Source: Trichosporon coremiiforme
Taxonomy: Eukaryota > Basidiomycota > Tremellomycetes > Trichosporonales > Trichosporonaceae
Reading direction: 5' to 3'
DNA: 64,000 nucleotides
NCBI GenBank assembly: GCA_039545355.1
Contig: BCJJ01000006.1
Span: 1,302,001 to 1,366,000 of the forward strand
The translations under genes were made by a program, and so were the position numbers. A model generated the notes under the pieces. That model was not told where the DNA came from, ran no database searches, and worked only from the letters and a program-made list of their open reading frames with translations. The stretch's first letter is position 1, and each line of letters opens with the position of its first letter. Positions 1-11,708 of this stretch are shown piece after piece.

Positions 1-29
1 CATGTTTTACAATTTGGCTGAACAATCAG

Positions 30-1515
30 ATGGAAAGTCTCCCAGACTCTACGTTGCCTATCATCTGTGGAGGAACGCATTATTTCATCCAGCACTTCCT
101 GTTCCCGCCGAGAGAGCTGTCTTTCGATCGCCCTCAAGAGCAGCAAGTGGCGCGCGCCTCAAATCCCCTGGCTACCAGATGGACGCCACCTTGTCCATGC
201 CCTCCGACCCCCGCAGACATGTCTCCGGATCTTCAAAGGCTGCTAGACACCTTTTGGACGTCAGACGCAATGTTTCCCGAGGCGGGCATTGTTCAGGAGT
301 CGTCTAAGGGCACGACCCCCAGCTCACGGCCCACAGTCACTAGCAATCATGAACTGTTGTCTTTGTGGCAGCTATTAGACAGCATCGACCCCGACGAAGC
401 GAAGCGGTGGCACTGGAGGGACGGAAGGAAAGTGCGACGGGGTATTGAACGATGGTGGGAGCGCGGTGGGGGCAGAGTGGAACCACAGGCTCGCGAGCTG
501 AGGAGTGGTGCCGATGGTCGACAGGCTAGGTGGGCACCGCCTCTTGCAAGGGCGATGCTGACAGCCAGGTTTCAAACGCTTCTGTTCTGGGTCTACGAAC
601 ATATGGATACTCTGAAGATCAGACTGGACCGCCGGGTAGATAAGATGGTCTCAAACGGCCTCCTGCCAGAAATCCAAGAACTTCGACAGATTGCAGTTGA
701 GTTGTATGGCTCTGCGCAAAACACAGACCATTCGGAAGGAATCTTCCAAGCAATAGGTGAGTGCGATGGGGCGGAGCAGAGATGCGCAGAGCTTACAACA
801 GGCTACAAAGAATTTGCTGATCTCAACTTGTCTCAGGAGCAACCGGAAACGGACCCTCAATTCCAGAGCATGCTGGATCGCATGAAGGTGTCGACACATC
901 AGTACGCCAAGTCGCAGATCAAGTGGATTAAAAAGCAGTTGCTTCCAGCTATCAAAGAAGCTCAGGCACTGGGGGGTAATGTGCACCTCTACGTCGTCCC
1001 CGGGGGGGCGGCTGGTGAGGCCATCGCTCGAACAGTACTCGAAGGTACGAAGAAGAGGAGTAGAACTCGTGCTAATGTCTCAGCGTTTTTGAAAGGCGAG
1101 AGTCTTCCGGATCCGAGGACAACCGGTCATCCGCATGCACCTTTGCTCACTCAGACGCTCTTCGATGACACGAGGCGAATCCCGGACACAGCAGAGTACG
1201 TAGGCATTCGCATGGAGTCTCGGCTGACTTCACAGACGCCAAGTCCTCAACTCTCGAAAGGTTTGCGAATTGTGCTCTGAGCCCGGAAACCCATGTTCAG
1301 TGAAAGTAGCAGATTGGCAGGAGCATTTGAAGTCGCGGATACATAGACGGTGAGTGTTTCTGTAACGGACTAGCCTATTGACCCGCCGCAGGAAGTCCAA
1401 GTTGACCTCACTATCGAGAGAGGAGTGGATCGAAGAGCAACGTCGGAACGGGCAAGCTAAGAAGGCAGCGAGGGCGAGGCTGCGTGACAATGGTGGCGCA
1501 ACAGAGGCAAACTGA
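30..1515 (+). CDS. MOD5: tRNA dimethylallyltransferase (isopentenyltransferase), 5' part missing
   Basis: This enzyme transfers dimethylallyl from DMAPP to N6 of adenosine 37 in tRNAs that read UNN codons. The window opens in an intron whose acceptor (AACAATCAG) ends at 29, so the first exons with the P-loop lie outside. Visible are the GGTHYF substrate motif near the start, the segment SIDPDEAKRWHWRDGRKVRR, the family block FWVYEHMDTLKIRLDRRVD, and a C-terminal U1/matrin-type zinc finger (CELC, then HLKSRIH) as in eukaryotic MOD5/TRIT1. The finger is only in frame if 1196..1235 (40 nt) and 1350..1391 (42 nt) are spliced out; the protein then ends at the TGA at 1513-1515. A third possible intron, 505..564 (60 nt, stop-free), would remove a family-atypical insert just before ARFQTLLFW. 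Family assignment is firm; exon borders are inferred. Confidence 0.9.
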
Positions 1516-1620
1516 GCGTTATCTTTTATATAGTCCGCCGTGTATCGTCAAAAATGCATAAACTATGCCCCACGTCGACTAGGTTGTTGGTCAGTGCCAT
1601 GATCTCGGCTGAAATGCAGC

Positions 1621-3388
1621 TCAGAGGTTCATATCGTCACTGGCAGTCACCGAAGGTTCGGGTGGTGGTTCTTTTGCTCTGTCGAGCGGTGCGGACCCAC
1701 TGCGCTTGTGGCGATCGCGCCCAGGAACCACAGTCCAGTTATCCTCCTCTTCACGCTCCTCCAGTACAGCTTCGAGTGCGGTCCCAGGCCCGAGACTACT
1801 GCCATTCATCTGGTCATCCTCGCCCTCGGCTGTTTGCTTGCCGAACTTGAACCCGAAACTCCTCAATGTGGGGGCTGGACTGGGAGAAGCAGACGGGGCT
1901 GACTCATCGTTGGATGGCGATCCTCGAGGAGGGGTGAACGTTCCGCCCCTCCGGCGCGGACTCGATTCACCCGTACTGGAGAAAGCAATGTTGCGACGCC
2001 GATCGGCTCTGCGTGGTGACCCGGAGCGGTAGGGGACCGAGAGTGCCGGTCGAATGTATGATGCCATTGGGGACATCACTCGAGGACTTGACCCTGGAGA
2101 CGCCTGCAACAGGCCAGCAGACGGCGACGATGCTGAGCTCGCAGTCAGCGACTTGACCCGGAAGATGCCACCCCGATCCGTCTCATCACCCTCTATCTTC
2201 TGCACCGTTCTGGTCGATGTCGAAGAGTACGTGAAGGGTGGCATGGAGCAAGTCACTTGACGTTTACGAGGACTGCACGGTCGTTCTTCCCCATCGAGCG
2301 TGTCGATGCCTCCCAAATCGATGACAGACTGATTGGCCACTTCCTTGAGACGCTTATCCCGCTCTTCGCAGAGCGTGCGGAGCTTTTCCAGACGCCTTTC
2401 ATCCATGAGCCAATTCACGAAGCTTTTCCAGCTCTCCTTCTGCTTCTGAACTCGCTCTGCAGCTTCAGCGTCCGTGTTCACCCCCGGGTGTGTCCGAGAA
2501 TATGCCGCAGCAGATTCTCGATTCCCAGCCGCAATGTCGAACGGTCCGGGGTTTGCAGCGTGGTTGTACGCCCCGAGCAGACCCTCCGAAGCCATCAGGG
2601 GCGCGGATGATCGTAGGTGAAAGGGGATCATTCTCGACTTTACTGTCAACGTTCTGAGACCAGTCAGCATGCCGCTTTGCGGCCATCACATACGGCTCCA
2701 CCTCCTCGTTGTAGATGCGGACCGGGAAGAAGTGGTTCCCTCTCGGTACCGACTGCCGACCTTGTAGGAATACGCGCTTCTCAATGATCTGAGTCGTCAG
2801 GAAGCATCCTGCATTAAACGTACCTTCCCCGGCCATATACCGCCTTTCTGCAGCTCAACCAGCACGACGTCATTCAGCTTGGGCGTCCACTTGCGCCACT
2901 GCAGTTCTTCGTCACTGTCCAGACCGAAAGTTGCAGGCGCCCCCCTGTGTTGCAGTTGAGGGAGAGGCCACTTGTACCCCCGAGCGTCTGCTACATGTGA
3001 GCTCAGACCAAGGGAGCAGTAACTGCTTACCTGACTCGGATGTGCTGGCAGCCGCCGAACCGTTTTCCATGTCGTCCCGCATGGCGTTATCGTCACCTCG
3101 TCCGGAAGCCTCTTCTGAGGTTGCACTGTGTCCATTGCCGCCGTTGACACTACAGCAAAGATCGTCAATGCTCTTCATGACCCAATAGCGCTTCACGGCC
3201 TCCTCCCATCTGGCCTTGACCACCCCGTCGTTGAGCTTGACACCGGCTGCCGTCTCGAACTTGGACGTGAGCGTTTGAAGCCGGTCGAAGGTTTCGTTGG
3301 CCAAGAGGTCGAGAGCGGCATCAAGTGAAGATAAAGAGGGAGGAGCCACGCGGCTTAAATCAGCTGAAGACGCCTTGCGTTTGGGCAT
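1621..3388 (-). CDS. PWWP-domain protein
   Basis: Probable nuclear chromatin reader. PWWP domains bind methylated histone lysines together with DNA. Model: complement(1621..2583, 2639..2788, 2824..2990, 3031..3388), 545 aa; all three introns are GT-AG (55, 35 and 40 nt) and restore the frame. The start is the ATG of MPKRKAS. A helical N-terminal region (about 1-80) is followed by an acidic/Ser linker. The PWWP core then reads NDVVLVELQKGGIWPGKV, continuing across an intron into RGNHFFPVRIYNEEVEPY. The second half is Ser/Pro/Arg-rich, low in complexity and probably disordered, with a coiled stretch near ERRLEKLRTLCEERDKRLKE. The domain is recognisable; the orthologue (for example to fission yeast Pdp proteins) is not certain. 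It is divergent from the helicase gene, with a 341 bp shared upstream region. Confidence 0.75.
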
Positions 3389-3729
3389 GTTGACTCCTGA
3401 ATTGGGTAGTTGTGGTGGCGACAGGCCGCGTTGCAAGATTGGCAGAGTCGATAAAGTTGAGCGGTGAGCCAGCGAAATAAGACAGCCGCTACTTCTGCAT
3501 GACGTCGGATATTAAGGATAGTAACTCGTGTTTGCGCCTTTGACGGTTGTGAAGCTGATGAGGAGGTCGAGAGTGTTCAGTAACAAGACGAAAGCTTGGT
3601 AGCGCAACGCAGCGGCGACGGGGAGCGTAAGCATGGCCATGTGGGGCACCGCAGACTGAACTGTGTCCGTCCGTCTGATCAACCCAGCAACCTTTGCACG
3701 CTTTCTCCTTGTCCACCGCCGCACACGTC
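3389..3729. promoter_or_regulatory. Divergent upstream region of the PWWP and helicase genes
   Basis: These 341 bp separate two divergent start codons and must hold both promoters and leaders. No clear TATA box or repeat is visible and no open reading frame here looks coding. Confidence 0.4.
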
Positions 3730-6700
3730 ATGGGCAAGAAGAAGCTTTCGTTGAAGCGTGAGTTGCAGCAACCACACTGATCGGCTACTGAATCCTCAAA
3801 GCTGTTCAACGTGGTTTTGCCACCACCTCGATTCCCACCAAGAAGGCGAAAGCCAGGGCCGAATCGCCGGCTCTGGACGCCAACGACGTTGTCGACAGTG
3901 CCCAGCAACAAGATGTGTCACGCGCGGGAGAAAAAAATACCCCAACGGTAACAGCTGGCAGTTCTCACCCCCCTGGAGTACAGGACGACAGTTGGGACAA
4001 CGACGAAGCTGTTAGCACGGCTGCCTACCAGGCCCTCATCGAGAGACTACAGGAAAAGGGTGATAAGGAGGTGGCCAGGATCATCAAGGTACTTTGGGTC
4101 GATTAACTTTGCTGACAGGGGCAGTCCATTGAGTTTGACAAGAGGCTTTCACAATCGTTCCTGCATCTCGGCGTCAACCAGAAGCTCCGAGACGCAGCCT
4201 TCAGATTGGCCGCTGAAGAGGACCTCGCTAACCGGATCAAGCCTTTGGAATCTGCGCCATGCAGTGCTCTGGAAGACAAGGCTCTGCTGAGGCTCTTTAT
4301 TGTCTATCGGGTACTTTGTTCTCTGCGGTTTTCAGAGGCTAAGATCGAGGAGTGCGTTCTGAAGGGTTTGGGCCCTGGAGACGGTTGGGAGGAGGCTCTG
4401 GACTGGGTAGGCGATCACCCTAGTACGCATGCTGACCATTCAAGATGTGGCTCCATCTAACAGATGAAGAGGCTCAGAAAATATCTATGCAGGATGCCCA
4501 GGAAGAGCTAAAAGGTGAGAAGGGTTCACGCATGGCTGACACAGAGATGTCGAAAAAATCGACCCTCCGCTTGTTGATATCGCACCTCCTCCACAGCGAC
4601 AGCGCACGCCTCCGCCCAAGGACAACAGTGTTCCAAGTGCCTCGGTATGCACCGAGGACGACAAATCATCTCAGAGTAGAGAGCCCACTTCTCTCTTCCA
4701 GTCGCTTGATGACGGTACCTCTGAATCGGAGGAGGCGTCTGATTCAGACGCCGACCTAGATCTCAGCAGAGTCAACGAAGACTGGGCGAAGCTGAAGGTC
4801 GAGTTGGAGTCTCTCAAGGCCATATCGGGCGCTTCGAGAGGGAAAGGGAAGAATAACAAGGGCCGCTTTTCCATGGAAACGCCAGAGATGCACAAAGTGC
4901 GAGCGAAAATGGCCAAACTGGAGAAGGACTACATGTTCAGCCGCAAGGACGCCGGTACGTCACTTTGCCTATACCCTACTGACCATCAGATGCGCTGTTC
5001 AAGGTCCTCAAATTGAAGCGTGATATGAGTTTGGTCGAGGCCAAGCTTCGGCAGACAGCCTTGGATACCCATTCGCCGACGAACAATGCAAACTCTGATG
5101 CTGCAACGCCGTCCTCCATTGCGGGGGCAGACACCACTGCAAACGAAACTCCTCGCACAGCGAGCGACGTTGTTGCCGACGGAGATGAAGACGACAGCAT
5201 GTTTGGAAACATGCTGGACGAACCGGCTCCGACCGACGAGACGACCCCGTCGAGCAACACGTACATCAGCGTTCGATCTATGCCAATTCCAAAGCAGTTC
5301 TCCTTCACTGGGAACACTCCCAAAGCTCTCCTGCAGGCTGCAGTGCGGAAACTCCCGAAGCAACCTGCAGTATCCTACGCGAGGCTATCGACAAATGCAC
5401 GTGTCGCTCGCGCTGGGCTGGAGATACAATGGTCTCCTGAGAAGCGCAAAGTGTGGAGAATGGAGGACCTCGCCTGCGACAGCCCCGAAGAGGCCGAGAA
5501 CTATGTCTCCACGTTGGCCCTGAATGCTCTTGCCTCAGCAGGTGACATCCATTGCAATTGGCGAGCTCTGCCTCCGGCCTACCGAGAACTGTGGGAGGAG
5601 CTGGAAAAGGATCGGACGGAACAAGAGATGAGGGCCAAGCGGAAAGTCTGGCAGACAATCAAGACATTTGCCGACCAGAAGTTTGCGATCACGGGCACTT
5701 TGCCGGAGAGCGCCCCTGGCTCTATGACTGATGCTATTTCGGGTGCTACCGCGTCAACGTACGACACGCCTACACAGGAGACGCACTCTATTGAACTGCA
5801 GCGTGCGTACGAGCGCCGTGTGGAGACACCCGCGTACCAGCGAATGCTCAAGGCAAGGAATACGCTTCCCATCGCCTCTTTCAAGAACGAGATCCTAAGA
5901 ACATTGGACCGCTCCCAAGTGCTAGTGTTCAGCGGAGAGACTGGCTGCGGCAAGTCGACCCAGTTGCCATCTTACATTCTAGAGAACGAACTGTCCCAAG
6001 GGCGACCGTGCAAGATCATTGTGACAGAGCCTAGGCGCATCAGCGCCATATCGCTTGCGCAGCGCGTCAGCGCTGAACTCGGCGATGCTCCGGGGGTCAT
6101 GGGGTCCAAGTCCTCGCTCGTTGGCTATTCGATTCGCTTGGAGTCCAAGGTCTCCAGCTCCACTCGCCTGACCTTTATGACCAACGGCATTGCGCTGCGA
6201 ATGCTCGAAAGCGCTACCACATTGGACGGAGTTACGCACATTATCGTGGATGAAGTGCATGAACGCTCAATCGAATCAGACTTTCTTCTCATCGTTCTAA
6301 GAGAGCTCTTGAAAGTGCGAAAGGACATCAAGGTCATTCTCATGTCAGCGACAGTTGACGCGGATAAAATATCAACCTACTTTAACGGCTGTCCGTCCAT
6401 GACGGTGCCTGGTCGAACGTACCCCGTCAACGTCAACTACTTGGAGGACGCCGTGGAAGCGTGCGGTTGGCAACTTGATGAGTCTTCCCCCTATACCGTC
6501 TGGGATCGCAACAAGAAATCCAACGCCAAACAACTGCAATGGACAGAATCTGCAGCCGACGCTGAGGATGGCGGGTTTTCTGGTGACGAGCAACCCAAAT
6601 CGTCAGATCCTACCAAGCTGCAGTCCTCCCTTTACTCGGCTCGCACTGTCTCTACCGTCAATATGCTCGACTCTCGGAAGATTCCATACGATCTGATTGT

Positions 6701-8503
6701 TCGTTTACTGGAGAAGATCTGCTTTGATGACGACCAACTCGCGCGATACTCCGCAGCCACTCTTATTTTCATGCCAGGATTGGCTGAGATACGGAAGCTC
6801 AACGACTTGCTTCAGTCGCATCCGAAGTTCGGGGCTCCGAGCGACTTTGTGATCTATCCGTTACACTCGACAATCAGCTCCGAGGGTCAGAGCGCGGTAT
6901 TCAATGTGCCTCCGAAGGGAGTGCGGAAGATTGTCATCTGTGAGTTGAGGGCGGTCCTGGAACTAACGCTTGCAGCGACCAATATTGCAGAGACCGGCGT
7001 CACCATCCCAGATATTACGTGCGTCATTGATTCGGGCAAGCAGCGAGAAATGAGATACGACGAGAAGCGCCAACTTTCCAAACTTGTGGAGACATACATC
7101 GCGCGCAGCAATGCCAAGCAGCGACGCGGCCGTGCCGGTCGTGTGCAGGAAGGTCTCGCTTTCCATCTGTTCACCAGGGCTCGACACGACATGCAGCTTG
7201 CTGAACATCCCGTTCCGGAGATGCTTCGGCTCTCTCTTCAAGACCTTGCTTTGCGCACCAAGATTTTAAAGGTCAAGTTGGGCGACACGGTTGATGATGT
7301 GCTGGCAAAGGCGCTCGACCCCCCTTCGTCCACGAACATTCAGCGAGCTGTTCAGTCCTTGGTGGAGGTGAAAGCCTTGACGCCAACGCAGGATATCACG
7401 CCGATGGGCCGCCTTCTGAGCCAGCTTCCCATGGAAGTTCACCTGGGCAAGATTCTGCTCCTTGCAGCTCTGTTCAGGTGTCTAGATCCTGCCCTCACGA
7501 TTGTGGCGACACTCAACTCCAAATCACCCTTCATCACGCCCTTTGGCTTCGAGGCCCAAGCGGAGGCTGCGAAGAAGAGCTTTGTTGTCGGGAACAGCGA
7601 CTTTTTGACGGTTGTCAATGTGTTTGACAGCTGGAGGCGTGCTGCCGACAACCGCAACTTTGTCAGGACATTTTGCCAGCGGAACTATCTCTCCCACACC
7701 AATCTTCAACAGATTGAAGAGCTGCGACAGCAGTTTCTGGCGTAAGTGCGAAAAACTTTGTGGCGCTAAAGAACCAGCAATCTCATCGATTCCGGCTTTG
7801 TGAGCGCCAGCGAAGAGGAGAGAAAAATCATTGCCAGGTAAGCGGACAAGGACAGGGGACTTCTGACCACCAGGGCAAGATACAGTCGCGGCTTCAACAC
7901 GACATTTGCCCCGGTGCCCGCAGAGCTCAACGTCAATGCCAACAATACACAGATTCTGGAAGCGGCATTGGCCGCTGGCCTCTATCCGAAGGTACTTTCC
8001 ATGGATGCAGCAGGTGGTCTTCGTACTTTAACAAACCAGCAGCCGGCGTCTTTCGTGAGTAAAAGCGCACTTCTGCTCTGACACTCAGCACCCAAGCTCG
8101 GTCAACTTTAGAGTTCCCAGGTCCGAGTTTGAAACCAGCTTCCTCGTTTACTTTACCCTTATGCAGTCCAGAAAGCTGTATGCGTGGGAGACGGGACCTG
8201 TCGATGACAGAGCTCTTGCTCTCCTTTGCGGAGACCTGATGGAAGTCAAGGTGAGTTTTCTGCAGACGTTGCTAACCACAGCTTGCGGCTTCATCACTTC
8301 AAATTGATCGTCGGCTGCGCTTCCGAATGGAGCCCAAGGCGGCTCTTGCTCTCAAGTTGATGAGGGAGCGGTTCTCAGCCATTCTCGCGTTACGTATGCG
8401 CCAGAAGCCTCTAACCGATCGTCAAAAAGAGTGGTTTGAGCTTGGTCTCCGTTTCATCATGACTGGAGAGTTTGCTGAAGAGCAAAGAGTCGTAGTCGTG
8501 TAG
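3730..8503 (+). CDS. DEAH/RHA-family RNA helicase, DHX29-like
   Basis: An ATP-dependent RNA helicase of the DHX29 group. DHX29 binds the 40S ribosomal subunit and helps scanning through structured leaders. The N-terminus (MGKKKLSLK joined over 3758..3801 to PVQRGFATTSIP) is typical of the fungal members and is followed by a UBA-like helical region (GDGWEEALDW, then MWLHLTDEEA). Core motifs: I GETGCGKST; II DEVHERS (DEVH, as in DHX29, not DEAH); III SAT; V TNIAETG; VI QRRGRAGR. The winged-helix, ratchet and OB-fold regions follow, ending at the TAG 8501-8503. Introns include 4089..4118, 4407..4444, 4515..4546, 4955..4989 and 6940..6975, with more after 7741. The 36-nt intron at 6940..6975 is stop-free and interrupts motif V. 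The helicase call is firm; the DHX29 subgroup is likely. Confidence 0.85.
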
Positions 8504-8540
8504 ACTCATACATATACATACTTGAACTAGAGAGAGTGTG

Positions 8541-9118
8541 TTAATTGCCACTGGGTTGCACGTCGTACTTGTTCATTTGGGGCGTGTGCTGGTGCTTGGG
8601 CTTGCGACGCACTTTGTTCGACCGTGATGGTCTGCGGATCAGCGAGCTTTGAGATCCAGTCTTACCTTGCGCTACCGTCTCCTGCACCTCCATCTGACGA
8701 GGAGTCGGATGCTTGTTCCTCCACAGGGGCCCCTCCAGAAGGACGTGTTGCAGAGCTGCTAGATCCATGACAGCAGGAGTCTCTGCCGTCGTCAGACGAG
8801 TCGGACTCGGATGAAGACTCGTCAAACTTTCGGGGCTTGTGATAGATACAGCAGACTGCTGTGTCAGTCGCAGCCAGGGACAGACTTACTCTTTGATTTC
8901 TTCTTGCCCATGCCTTCATTGTCAATGGTCTCGGAAGACCAGGCTACGTGATTCCGCCGGACGGGACCGCCTCGGAGGCGGAGGACTCCTATTGATGAGG
9001 GAGTGCCTTCGCGGCTATCCGAGGCTGATTCAGGCCCAGAGGCATTGGAGCCATTGACCGTCAGTGTCCTAGAACCGTGGGCTCCTGCTCGAGGCTGTTG
9101 CGGGCCAGATTCGGTCAT
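8541..9118 (-). CDS. YPI1: Type 1 protein phosphatase inhibitor (YPI1 / PPP1R11, inhibitor-3)
   Basis: A small, probably disordered inhibitor and regulator of nuclear PP1 (Glc7). Model: complement(8541..8631, 8666..8858, 8890..9118), 170 aa. The family signature is present: LRLRGG, then a PP1-docking-like VAWSSETIDNEGMGKKKSK (RVxF-type VAW), then the Cys-rich CCIYHKPRKFDESS joined across an intron. A Ser/Asp-rich acidic tract and a basic C-terminus follow. The ATG at 9116-9118 is chosen because the preceding in-frame residues do not look family-like. The two introns are only 31 and 34 nt, among the shortest in the window, and both are needed to restore the frame. The stop lies 38 bp from the helicase stop, so the two genes are convergent. 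Confidence 0.9.
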
Positions 9119-9231
9119 GGTAGAGTGAGCGATGATGAGATGAATGAGGGAGGCGGAAGCAATGTGCACGCCGGGATACTCCACTTTCGGCTGTGGCCGG
9201 CGTCTTGCTTCTTAGTCAACCAACATCCACT

Positions 9232-10418
9232 ATGTCGAAATCGGTGGGCACTACGGGCGAAAAGCGACTGACCACACAGTTCAAAGCTCCTCAGCTCGAG
9301 ATCTCGTAGGGTTCAAAGCACGTCGGAGCTCACACCAGTTCCGTTCTCCACGGCGGGTACCACCACCCTCTCGCTCGCAAGTACCAGAATCAGGGTAGAA
9401 ATGTCACGAAGGACATGTTCATGTACCCCATCTTTATCTCTGATGACCCGGATGCCGAGGAGGTCATTTCTTCTCTCCCCGGACAGAAGCGATGGGGCGT
9501 GAACAAGCTCGAGGGTTTCCTTGGGCCTCTCGTCAAGAAGGGACTGAAGAGCGTCATTCTTTTTGGCGTCCCCATGAAGATGAAGAAGGTATGATTCATT
9601 TGGTATTGCTGCTGACATTAGGACGAATGCGGCACCATTGCCGACACTGATGACACGCCCGTGATTTTGGCCCTCAAGAAGCTCACTGAGCTTTTCCCCA
9701 AGCTCTTCCTAGCATGCGACGTGTGTCTCTGCGAGTACACGTCCCATGGGCACTGCGGCATCATGTCCTTGCTCCCGAACCCAGTTCACTCTGACCAGCC
9801 TACTCTGGACGCCGGGGCCTCTGCCCAGCGCATTGCCGAGGTCGCTCTGGCTTATGCCAAGGCCGGTGCGCATTGCGTCGCTCCCAGCGACATGATGGAC
9901 GGCCGCATCCGCGCCATCAAGACGGCGCTCATGGAGAACGGCTACGGTAACCGTGTCACCCTTATGTCGTACTCTGCCAAGTTTGCGAGCAGCCTCTATG
10001 GCCCTTTCCGTGAGGCCGCAGGCAGCGCTCCATCCTCTGGCAACCGCAAATGTTACCAGCTGCCTCCCAACGCTCGCGGTCTCGCCCGCCGCGCAATCGT
10101 GAGTCATGTGAAGATTGTGTTCTGACATATCAGAAGCGCGATGCCGCCGAGGGAGCCGACATCCTCATGGTCAAGCCGACGCTGCCCTACCTGGATATCG
10201 TTTCGGACTGCGCGCAGCTCGAGCCCGACCATCCTGTGGCTGTGTACCAGGTGTCAGGCGAGTACGCAATGATCGTCGCCGGCGCTGAGAAGGGCATTTA
10301 TGATCTCAAGCAGATGGCGTTCGAGACTGTCGAGTCATTTATTCGCGCAGGCGCCTCCATCATCCTCTCCTACTTCACCCCTGACTTTCTCGCCTGGCTC
10401 GATGAACCCGAGGAGTAG
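9232..10418 (+). CDS. HEM2: Porphobilinogen synthase (delta-aminolevulinate dehydratase)
   Basis: Condenses two 5-aminolevulinate molecules to porphobilinogen, the second step of heme synthesis, in the cytosol. Model: 9232..9305, 9339..9588, 9622..10098, 10134..10418; introns of 33, 33 and 35 nt; 361 aa, a normal family length. The zinc-type cysteine triad is seen in [15 protein letters not shown] (Cys143, Cys145, Cys153). The two active-site lysines are Lys228 (MSYSAKF) and Lys281 (MVKPTLPY, the Schiff-base lysine), 53 residues apart as in the human enzyme. The product also supplies the siroheme branch served by the MET1 gene near 50 kb. It is convergent with the pyridoxal kinase gene, with only 21 nt between stop codons. 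Confidence 0.95.
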
Positions 10419-10439
10419 ATGTCTATGAATGCATACGTA

Positions 10440-11708
10440 TCACCTTCGTATCACGTCCCAATCGATTTTGGCGCCCGGCCAGCCTTCTCCTCCATCGAGC
10501 AGCAGGCGCCTCTCTGGCACCACTCGCATTTCTCGGATACGCATCCGTTTCGCTTTCCGCTTGGGATCCGCAGGATTCAACGGCACAATGTTGTCCAGCT
10601 CGGTGTCGGAGGGGATCACAGCTTCGTACGTTTCGTTTCCCTTCAGCGGCCGAGGAGTCGCAGACCCCGACGCTGAAACTGACAGAGAATACAGGTGGGT
10701 TTTGAGAAGAACTTGCTGAACGCCGAGGAGTGCCTTGGAGACGGCATGGACAAGAGGGGTGTGACTGGCAGCTTCTTCTGGATTCTTATAGTGCCCCAGT
10801 GTGAGAGCCGAAAACAGGTCTCCGACGCCTGAGAAGTAGCCTCGGATGGTAGGGAGGGCGAACGCGTACGTCTCGGTATTGCCGTCGATGCAAGAGCTCG
10901 CGAAGCACACCAGGACGTCCTCATCGGGAGAAGCAGTGTCGACCGCATCGTACCAAGGCGGTTGCGTCTCGGGCAACAGTCTTGCGTACGATTCTGGGGG
11001 CGGAGGGACGCCCAAGGAGGAGACGAGACCCCCAGGTAAAGGTACCGAAGAAATAACGACGTTCGAGACGCCGTCTCGCAAGTGAAGAGTCTTGAGCGCC
11101 TCGTGTAGTGTTTCGAGGGAGGTAATTTCCACGCCAGACAGCAATCTAGAGTCAATACGACAATGCAATCAGACTCACTGCGCTTCAAACTGATTCGGCG
11201 TTATAATCGTAGCCATCCTCAGCATATCTTGGTAGACGGGAACGACGTCGGGGCTGACGTACAGGCCCGTACCGATGTCACCCATCACAGCTGCGATTAG
11301 TATGTCACGACCCAACCACTTACGGTCCAGCAAATAGATTAGATCTTTCCGTTCCTTCTTCATCCTCTGCACTTGTGCGCTCACGGCTGCTAGCGCCTCC
11401 GCTCCGGGGATGTACCCGGTAAGCAGCCGGGCGTAGTTGACTAAACCATTTGTCCAGAGCCCTTCAAAGATGGCGTCCAACTGCGCTGCAGTGACTTTGT
11501 ACCCGTTCGTGTGGCCGTATCCTGTGTGATTCGAGAACTGCACGGTATTGATGACATCGACGTCGTAGCCGAGAATCTGCAGGGGGAAGGTCGCTGCACG
11601 GTTGCCTGTCACTTTAGTATACCACGAGCGCATTGCTTACTCACCGACATAGCCTGACACGACGTGAGATTGCACAGACAGCAAACGTGTGGGATCTGCT
11701 GCAGGCAT
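10440..11708 (-). CDS. BUD16: Pyridoxal kinase
   Basis: Phosphorylates pyridoxal, pyridoxine and pyridoxamine at the 5' position in the PLP salvage pathway (PfkB/ribokinase-like fold, cytosolic). The protein starts MPAADPTRLLSVQSHVVSGY, with the family VSGYVGN block completed over a short intron near 11606-11645. It contains NTVQFSNHTGYG, VMGDIGTGLYV (substrate and metal region), TPNQFEAQ and the catalytic GVGDLFSALTL with its Asp. About three short introns (near 11607-11643, 11285-11325 and 11150-11175) are needed. The C-terminal part after the kinase core carries a family-variable extension rich in Arg/Lys (RKAKRMRIREMR), ending in IDWDVIRR. The bacterial homologue is pdxK/pdxY. The call is firm; exact splice sites are approximate. 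Confidence 0.9.

Noticed and set aside
1..29. Start of the MOD5 gene at the ATG at 2 or 30
   Set aside because: Position 30 follows an intron acceptor, and the conserved P-loop exons are missing, so neither ATG is the true start.
8503..10440. A heme/PLP operon-like cluster
   Set aside because: YPI1, HEM2 and pyridoxal kinase lie on alternating strands; nothing supports co-transcription.
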